Positions 56,823-64,000 of a stretch of 64,000 nucleotides of DNA are shown here, piece after piece. Source of the stretch: Pseudeuparius sepicola (Eukaryota > Arthropoda > Insecta > Coleoptera > Anthribidae). The stretch spans positions 45,755,223 through 45,819,222 of the forward strand of contig OY987303.1 in the NCBI GenBank assembly GCA_963920635.1, in the 5' to 3' direction. How positions within the stretch are numbered: position 1 is the stretch's first letter; each line of letters starts with the position of its first letter. Made by a program: the position numbers and the translations under genes. Below the pieces are notes generated by a model that saw nothing but the letters and a program-made list of their open reading frames with translations, was not told where the DNA came from and searched no databases.

Positions 56823-58942
56823 CAGGGTGAATCAGTTTTTTGTAGCAGGACTTTAACAGGTCATAGATCTTCAAAACATAACCGCACTTTCTTCCATAAA
56901 CTATATCATTTTAATTATATAATAATTTTATAATAATTTAAAAAAAAATTAATCACCTTGTATTGTAATAAAAGGTATTGAATTTTTTATGTAGATTTTA
57001 ATTGCAGACAAAAATGTCCTCTTGGTATTTGTTCGCATGTGTTCTAGTTTAACGGCAAATTTCATTTTTTTTTTGTATTCAGGGTATTTCTGAAAATTAT
57101 CTAAAAAAATTGCTCCATAAGTAACACTTAAAGTAGAAATAATGTGTTTCCTACTTTAAATAAAGTAACTTTTTCCAATAAACTTACCTATTTAAGGCTA
57201 TACTTTTGAAGTTACAGGGTCTAAAACATTTAAGGAAGATACAATTAAGGTTACGCTCTGTATCTTGAAAAGTAAAACCTTGAATGGGTTAGTTTATTGG
57301 AAAAAGTTCCTTTATTTAAAATAAGAAACATGTTTTTGTACTTTAAGTGTTACTTATGTAGCAAATTCTTCAGATAATTTTTCAGAAATGCCCCGAAATA
57401 ATACAAAAAAATGAAATTTGCCTTTAAACTATAACACATGCGAACAAATACCAAGAGGACATTTTTGTCTGCAATTAAAATCTACATAAAAAAATTCAAT
57501 ACTTTTTGTTAAAATACAAGGTGATTCATTTTTTTTTCTAAAAATAATTTTACCAATTACCCACTTCTCCGCCACTGGTTGCGCAAGATCAGAGCCGGAC
57601 TGGACCATCAGATCGGCCCGGGCCACGGCTTCCAACCAGCCCCTCTGTACCTAGACCTTGCCAGCGGCGAATTCAAATACAAAATCATTAACATAGTTTA
57701 CAAGTTTTGCAAAATTGTAAGTTTTGTATTTGATTTATTTTGTCGGAAAATTTGCACACGGATTTTACTGATCGGAATTCCTTAAGTAGGCTAGAACCTA
57801 AGCCATCCTGGCGCGATAAGTCATTAAATTTTGATAAGAAATTATTTTCTAAATTGATTATAATATATTCACTAAATTCTCGTGGAGGTACTTTCATACT
57901 GCCCAATGGTCATGAGCTGCCTTCATAGGCTTTTAAAATATTGTTGACTTGTCTCTGCCTGCCAGATCACGCAGACGAATATGCCTCTAACCATAAGCTT
58001 CTGGTAATAATCTTAATGGAACAGCAGTTGTTAATAAACTTTTTCGGGACGAAGTGAATGAAGAGGTGCAATATCTTTCTATCTATCTCTCAGGGTCTTT
58101 AGGAATTCGGATTCGAATTCGAAAAAAGGACACACAGTCTTTTGAATTGCTTTTACAGCCATCCGCACTGCAATAAGAACCGTGATAAGCCATCACTACT
58201 CAAAATTGGCAACGCTCGGAATCGCCCGCTCAGCGGGATATTGATCGAGGGCTAAGGCGAAGGAAGCTGGATCGGGCAGGGGGGAAATATTTGTTTACAC
58301 AGGCCAAGTGAGAAGACTTATAGTATTCTCTAGACTTTGGTACAAGGTACAAGTATAAGTGCAGCCCAACGGCTGGTGCGGTCTGCGGCCGAAGGCCGAA
58401 GCGATGTTGCCAGTTGGAAACATCGCAGCATCACTGTCGAGTTTACGGCCACGAAGGTGCTGCAGCGGCCCGCGGTCGCGAGTCGCGACCGTCTGTACCG
58501 TTGCGACCAATATATATCCCCCCCCCCACACTGCCACCTGTGACCGAACCCCAACCAAACGATATCTCTATATTTCTATAATTTATTACATGACTTGTGG
58601 GTTGTGGGCTGCAGGGGGCCTGCGGCCCCCATCAGCTCCAAAGCCAGCGGCCCTTCGGCCGATCGCCCGATCGCCATTCCTCCCAGTCCGGCTCTGCGCA
58701 AGATGTTCGATATTAACAGGTTTTATGCTAACCCTTGCCGGTTTAACGTATACCAAATATGACTTAAATATCTCAACTAGTTTGGTAAATATTCAATAAA
58801 GTCCGCATATTTTTTCCAACTTTAACACCCTGTAACTTTTTTTCCAAGGCCTTAAAAAGATATAGTTTATACGAAAAAGTGCCATTATTTTTTGAAGATC
58901 TATCACCTGTTAAAGTCCTGCTACAAAAAACTGATTCACCCG
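56823..58942. mobile_element. 2.1-kb TIR element in unit 3
   Basis: Copy of 45306-47431. Its right end reads CACCCG followed by TA, which probably preserves the original TA flank. Confidence 0.8.
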
Positions 58943-59080
58943 TATAAATCAAAATAGAGGGTGTAACTGAACTGATGGTCAAAAATGAAACCACGTATTC
59001 TTGGAGTCAAATAAGGGCACTTCTTCATATATTTTTTTCTCCTACGGGCCATAGTTTTTTTTATACAGAGCGTACAAATT

Positions 59081-60010
59081 TAGAGAAAAATACACATATT
59101 TCTTAGTATCTCTAGAAGTATACGAGATATTTTCTTCAAACTTGGCGTGTCACATGAGCGGATGAGTTGTCAAATTTAAGGTTAATATGAAGCTTGTGAG
59201 GCCCCCAGTTGTGGAGATACAGGGTGTTATTAAAATTAATTAGTAAAAATATGAATACCCTGTATAATCGCATTTTTTAAATTTGTTTTGAATGGTAAAT
59301 TCAATGGTTAACAAAAAGTATCTCTTAGTATTTTTTCATATTCTCAGCCGTTTTTTAATTATTTTCAAAGAACGGCAATGCCAATTAAACTTGGCATTAT
59401 TTGAATCATTTGGCTGCCAACTTTGCACTTTAGTATCAATATTTTGAAAAATTATATTTTCATTTGAAGGATTGACTGATATGCACTTTTGATATGGACT
59501 TGCCAATGGCAATAATAAACATGCGGAAACGCATAGTTGCGTGTATTGAAAGAGACGGCGGTCATTTTGAACATTTAATAATTTAATTTTCTAATAGCAA
59601 TACGTTTCTTTTATTATCGTTTTTGCTTTTGTATTTTGTTAAATAAAGTTTAGTTGGCATCCACAGATTGCTAGATTTATTCTTAAAGTGACTATTGTTC
59701 ATTGCAGCGTTGCCGTTCTATAAAAATAATTAAGAAACGGCTGCGAATATGAAAAAATACTAAGAGATACTTTTTGTTAACCATTGAAGTTACCATTCAA
59801 AACAAATTTTAAAAATGCGATTATACAGGTTATTCATATTTTTCTGATCTAATTAATTTTAATAACACCCTGTATCTACGCAACTGGGGGCCTCACAAGC
59901 TTCATGTCAACCTTAAGTTTGACTGCTCATCTGCTCATGTGACACACCAAGTTTGAAGAAAATATCTCGTATACTTCTAGAAATACTAAGAAATATGTGT
60001 ATTTTTCTCC
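59081..60010. mobile_element. 0.93-kb foldback element right of the triplication
   Basis: TAGAGAAAAATACACATATT at the left and complement at 60010; arms of about 320 bp, with TTGTGAGGCCCCCAGTTG and GATACAGGGTGTTATTAAAA mirrored. The outer ends do not show a clear TIR, so it may be truncated. An inner pair GAACGGCAATGCC / GGCAAC...CGTT lies near the centre. Confidence 0.85.
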
Positions 60011-60284
60011 ATACTTCTACCACAGACCTATATAGCTTCGCTAGAGACTGTGCCTCGCCGTATATTTTTAGGCGAACCCAAAAGGATGCCAAGTCCCTCG
60101 AGTTGGCATCCTTTGTGGGAATTCGTGCAAATATTTCCACTACCTTGCCATAGAGGTCGCTGAGTTCTACATCTTTCCGCTCGTCGTTGCCAAATGTCGT
60201 TAATCCGGCCCATTTTAGGGATAAAAATAAATCGGCCACTATCCATACAAGCAGATGTATTATGTATATAACTAATATAGGCAC
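60011..60284 (-). CDS. hypothetical small membrane protein, low support
   Basis: An ATG at 60284 opens a frame starting MPILVIYIIHLLVWIVADLF, a strongly hydrophobic N-terminus (signal anchor or signal peptide), followed by a soluble part with ERKDVELSDLYGKVVEIFAR. It runs on into the foldback and ends at 59913, so the C-terminus would be chimeric. A perfect 12-bp-stem hairpin (AAAGGATGCCAA...TTGGCATCCTTT, 60079-60112) lies inside. I do not recognise a family. It may be a remnant of an element or chance. Confidence 0.25.
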
Positions 60285-60432
60285 AGACTTGTATCAAAGA
60301 TCATATCATGATCTTTGCTTGTATAAGCTTAGCGAAGCAGGTTTGTGTTTATAGTAAAAAGAGGCAAGGAAGATGGAATTAGTACATGTATAATTAAAAT
60401 TAAAAATACTCTCAGGAGTAAAAAAACTGCCT

Positions 60433-61890
60433 GACAAAAAACTACCCCTTCCCACCACCGAAATGTTTTTGGTCGGATCCTCACCATTTTCATCCCGAAC
60501 GTTCAAAATTTACCCAGACGCACCAATCTGCGGTTGAAAAAATGTACCTGACAAAACTACCCCCTGCACCCCTTTAAGGAAAAAAATTGATAACTCCATT
60601 GTTTCTGGTCCGATTTTCGCCGTTTTCACAAGAACGTTCAAAAGAGTCTCAGAAGTAAAAAAAACTACCAGACAAAAAACTACCCCTTCCCACACCCGAA
60701 GTTGTTTTTGGTCGAATCCTCGCCATTTTCAGTAAGGACGTTCAAAATTAACCCATACTTACCAATCCGCGGTTGAAAAAAATTACCTGACAAAACTACC
60801 CCCTGCATCCCTTTAGGGAAAAACATTGATAACTCCATTGTTTCTAGTCCGATTTTCGCCGTTTTCACAAGTACGTTCAAAAGAGTCTCAGAAGTATAAA
60901 AAACTACCGGACAAAAAACTACCCCTTCCCACCCCCTAAGTTGTTTTTGGTCGAATCCTCGCCATTTTCAGTAAGGACGTTCAAAATTAACCCACACTTA
61001 CCAATCCGCGGTTGAAAAAATTTACCTGACAAAACTACCCCCTGCATCCCTTTAGGGAAAAACATTGATAACTCCATTGTTTCTAGTCCGATTTTCGCCG
61101 TTTTCACAAGTACGTTCAAAAGAGTCTCAGAAGTATAAAAAACTACCAGACAAGAAACTACCCCTTCCCACCCCCGAAGTTGTTTTTGGTCGAATCCTCG
61201 CCATTTTCAGTAAGGACGTTCAAAATTAACCCATACTTACCAATCCGCGGTTGAAAAAATTTACCTGACAAAACTACCCCCTGCACCCCTTTAAGGAAAA
61301 AAATTGATAACTCCATTGTTTCTAGTCCGATTTTCGCCGTTTTCAAAAGTACGTTCAAAAGAGTCTCAGAAGTATAAAAAACTGCCGGACAAAAAACTAC
61401 CCCTTCCAACCCCCTAAGTTGTTTTTGGTCGAATCCTCATCATTTTCAGCAAGGACGTTCAAAATTAACCCATACGCACCAATCCGCAGTTGAAAAAAAA
61501 AAAAAAACAAAACTACCCCCTGCACCCCTTTAGGAAAAAAAATTGATAACTCCATTGTTTCTAGTCCGATTTTCGCCGTTTTCACAAGTACGTTCAAAAG
61601 AGTCTCAGAAGTATAGAAAACTGCCAGACAAAAAACTACCCCTTCCCACCCCGGAAGTTGTTTTTGGTCGAATCCTTGCCATTTTCAGCAAGAACGTTCC
61701 AAATAATCCCAAACGCACCAATTCGCGGTTGAAAAAATTTGCCGGAGAAAACTACCCCATGCACCCCTTTAGGAAAAAATATTATAACTGCATTTTTTCT
61801 GGTCCGATTGTCGCCCTTTCACAAGGACATTCTAAAGTCTCAGAATTCAAAAACGAATTTTCAGACAAAAAACTAACCCTCCCCACCCCA
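60433..61890 (-). repeat. 239-bp dimeric satellite, array A
   Basis: Units start at about 60433, 60671, 60910, 61149, 61388 and 61626, giving periods of 238-239 bp. Each unit is two related halves of about 120 bp. One half starts GACAAAAAACTACCCCTTCC and the other GACAAAACTACCCCCTGCAC. Both then have a GGTCxxATxxTCGCC(A/G)TTTTC block and an ACGTTCAAAA block. Short frames in the repeats are a by-product and do not stay in register, since 239 is not a multiple of 3. Confidence 0.95.
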
Positions 61891-62328
61891 AGGAGTCTTA
61901 ACGAAGTTTCGTTTTACAAAAATCATAAAAGTTGAAATAACTTCTAAACCGTCAAACTTCGAATATCCCTACATAGAGTCCCCTATCCACAGTATTCGTT
62001 TGAATTACTGGCTCTCTATGTTGTTGTATGTTATGCATTTTTCCGATTTTTCTCTAGAGTCCCCATAATGAGAATTTAAGTTCTTTGGCCCACTTGATTC
62101 ACCAGTTGCGCTTAAAATTCCTATTTTGTTTAACTTTGACACCTTGTAGAATGGAACTCCCTGTATATTTTTGTACAAATTTGGTATATGAGGGTTTTGA
62201 TTTGTCCTGATTAAAGCCATAGTTGTGGCAGATTTTAAATAAGAAAAAAATGCTAAATGGTTGTTGTAAAAATCGAGGGTATAAAGAATCGTAGTTGGTC
62301 CTGGATTTGTATTTTGACAATGGCAGCA
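61891..62328. other. spacer between inverted satellite arrays
   Basis: About 440 bp without satellite similarity, except perhaps near its edges. It contains GAGTCCCCTATCC and CTCTAGAGTCCCCAT, and GACACCTTGTAGAATGGAACTC, which resembles the ends of TIR elements. No gene seen. Confidence 0.5.
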
Positions 62329-64000
62329 AGGTGGGAAGGGGTAGTTTTTTCCGGCAGTTTTTATACTTATGAGACTTCTTTTAACACCTTGCGAAAAGGG
62401 CAAAAATCGGACCAGAAACAATGGAGTTATCATTTTTTTTCCTAAAGAGATGCAGGGGGTAGTTTTGTCCGGCAAATTTTTTTCATCCGCGGATTGGTGC
62501 TTCTGGAATCATTCTGAACGTCCCTGCTAAAAATGGCGAGGATTCGACCAAAAACAACTTCGAGGTGGGAAGGGGTAGTTTTTTCCGGAAGTTTTTTTTT
62601 CTCAGACTGACTTTTTTTTAACATCCCTGTGAAACGGCGAAAACCGGACCATAAACAATGGAGTTATCATTTTTTTTCCTAAAGGGATGCAGGGGGGTAG
62701 TTTTGTCCATCAATTTTTTTCATCCGCGGGTTGGTGCTTCTGGAATCATTCTGAATGTCCTTGCTAAAAATGGCGAGGATCTGACCAAAAACAACTTCGG
62801 GGGTGGGAAAGGGTAGTTTTTTTCTGGAAGTTTTTTTATTTCTCAGACTGACTTTTTTTTAACATCCTTGTGAAACAGCGAAAATCGGACCAGAAACAAT
62901 GGAGTTATCTTTTTTTCCTAAGGGGATGCAGGGGGTAGTTTTGCCCGGCAATTTTTTCAACTGCCGATTGGTGCTTCTGGAATAATTTTGAACGTCCTTG
63001 CTAAAAATGGCGAGGATCCGACCAAAACCAACTTCAGGGGTGGGAAGGGGTAGTTTTTTCCGGAAGTTTCTCTTATTTCTCAGACTGACTTTTCTTAACA
63101 TCCTTGTGAAACGGCGAAAATCGGACCAGACACAATGGAGTTATCTTTTTTTTTCCTAAAGAAATGCAGGGGGTAGTTTTGTCCGGTAATTTTTTTCAAC
63201 CGCGGATTGGTGCTTCTGCAATAATTTTGAACGTCCTTGCTAAAAATGGCGAGGATCCGACCAAACACAACTTCGGGGTGGGAAGGGGTAGTTTTTTCCG
63301 GAAGTTTTTTTTATTTCTCAGATTGACTTTTTTTAACATCCCTGTGAAACGGCGAAAACCGGACCATAAACAATGGAGTTATCATTTTTTTCCTAAAGGG
63401 ATGCAGGGGGGTAGTTTTGTCCGGCAATGTTTTTCATCCGCGGGTTGGTGCTTCTGGGATCATTCTGAACGTCCTTGCTAAAAATGGCGAGGATCCGACC
63501 AAAAACAACTTCGGGGGTAGGAAGGGGTAGTTTTTTCCGGAAGTTTTTTTTTTATTTCTCTTATTGACTTTTTTTAACATCCTTGTGAAACGGCGAAAAT
63601 CGGACCATAAACAATGGAGTTATCATTTATTTCCTAAAGGGGTGCAGGGGGTAGTTTTGTCCGGCAATTTTTTTCATCCGCGGATTGGTTCTTCTGGAAT
63701 CATTCTGAACGTCCTTGCTAAAAATTGTGAGGATCCGACCAAAAACAACTTCGGGGGTGGGAAGGGGTAGTTTTTTTCCTGCATTTTTTTTATTTCTCTG
63801 ACTGACTTTTTTTAACATCCTTGTGAAAACGGCGAAAATCAGAAACAATGGAGTTATCGTTTTTTTCCTAAGGGGATGCAGGGGGTAGTTTTGCCCGGCA
63901 ACTTTTTCAACCGCGGATTGGTGCTTCTGGAATAATTTTGGACGTCCTTGCTAAAAATGGCGAGGATCCGACCAAAAACAACTTCGGGGGTGGGAAGGGG
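62329..64000 (+). repeat. 239-bp dimeric satellite, array B, inverted to array A
   Basis: Units start with GGTGGGAAGGGGTAGTTTTT at about 62329, 62563, 62800, 63038, 63275, 63514, 63754 and 63988, giving periods of 234-240 bp. It is the complement of array A and more diverged from it than units within an array are. It runs off the window end. Confidence 0.95.

Larger units (their letters stand above)
53283..59038 (+). repeat. 5.76-kb tandem unit 3
   Basis: 5756 bp and the most diverged copy. Unique substitutions include positions near 54127, 54434, 54931, 55159, 57309, 57650, 58466 and 59004, and it has an 8-bp loss near 58563 between GATATC/GGATATC repeats. It ends where the sequence runs into CTCCTACGGGCC instead of CACCCTG. 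The extra changes argue against a simple assembly duplication. Confidence 0.95.

Noticed and set aside
60510..61597. Series of similar 61-83 codon frames
   Set aside because: They are the same satellite read repeatedly; the period is not a multiple of three, so no protein repeat exists.
60433..64000. CRISPR-like array
   Set aside because: The 239-bp units are continuous tandem repeats without short repeats and unique spacers, in a eukaryotic genome.

Overview
This is a nuclear window from an animal, most likely an insect. It is AT-rich, exons sit far apart with GT/AG-type borders, and the DNA between them is almost wholly transposable elements and satellites. The transposon mix (mariner and Tc1-like elements, hAT-like ends, a Ty3/gypsy element with a small myristoylation-type first ORF, non-LTR elements, 5S- and tRNA-derived SINE-like repeats) is typical of insects, but the order cannot be fixed from sequence alone. 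There are no operons, CRISPR arrays or bacterial genes.

Host genes are few. A 371-codon open frame on the minus strand (5685-6799) looks like the last exon of an unrecognised helical protein gene. A possible 34-codon first exon (7518-7619, +) lies head-to-head with it. The one recognised host gene is the first coding exon of a KIF-binding protein (KIFBP) homologue at 30028-30238 (+), starting 164 bp after a Tc1-like element. No later KIFBP exon was recognised.

Layout: 1-2600 holds a repeat with a 5S rRNA-derived core and an hAT-like element with a foldback inside. 3877-5368 is a TA-flanked foldback element with a decayed mariner/Tc1-type transposase. 8421-8605 is a gypsy RT scrap. 10079-13269 is a nest of a foldback, a DNA element carrying a non-LTR RT, and a split non-LTR 3' end. 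13291-14568 is a 326-bp satellite that switches orientation. 14935-16390 is a decayed non-LTR element. 16526-20935 is a Ty3/gypsy element with both LTRs, a large pol deletion and a nested Tc1-like element. 21250-30000 holds SINE-like and foldback elements, including two copies of one element head-to-head. 30534-39480 holds a foldback, a mariner split by an hAT-like piece, a second 5S-like repeat, a second SINE and a 2.45-kb TIR element. 39481-41884 is a long foldback with five identical 50-bp repeats.

The most striking structure is 41768-59038: three head-to-tail copies of a 5.76-kb segment, more than 99 percent identical by eye. The left breakpoint lies inside the right TIR of the preceding foldback element, and the junctions share the microhomology TTTTTC. 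Each unit carries nested TIR elements, a 334-bp duplication and a splice-bounded exon relic with a helix-turn-helix look. The window ends in a 239-bp satellite made of two related ~120-bp halves (60433-64000), whose orientation flips across a 440-bp spacer.

The elements interact mainly by nesting. Many share CAGGGTG termini at TA targets and long inverted arms, so transcripts through this region could form many hairpins. Coordinates of decayed elements are estimates by eye.
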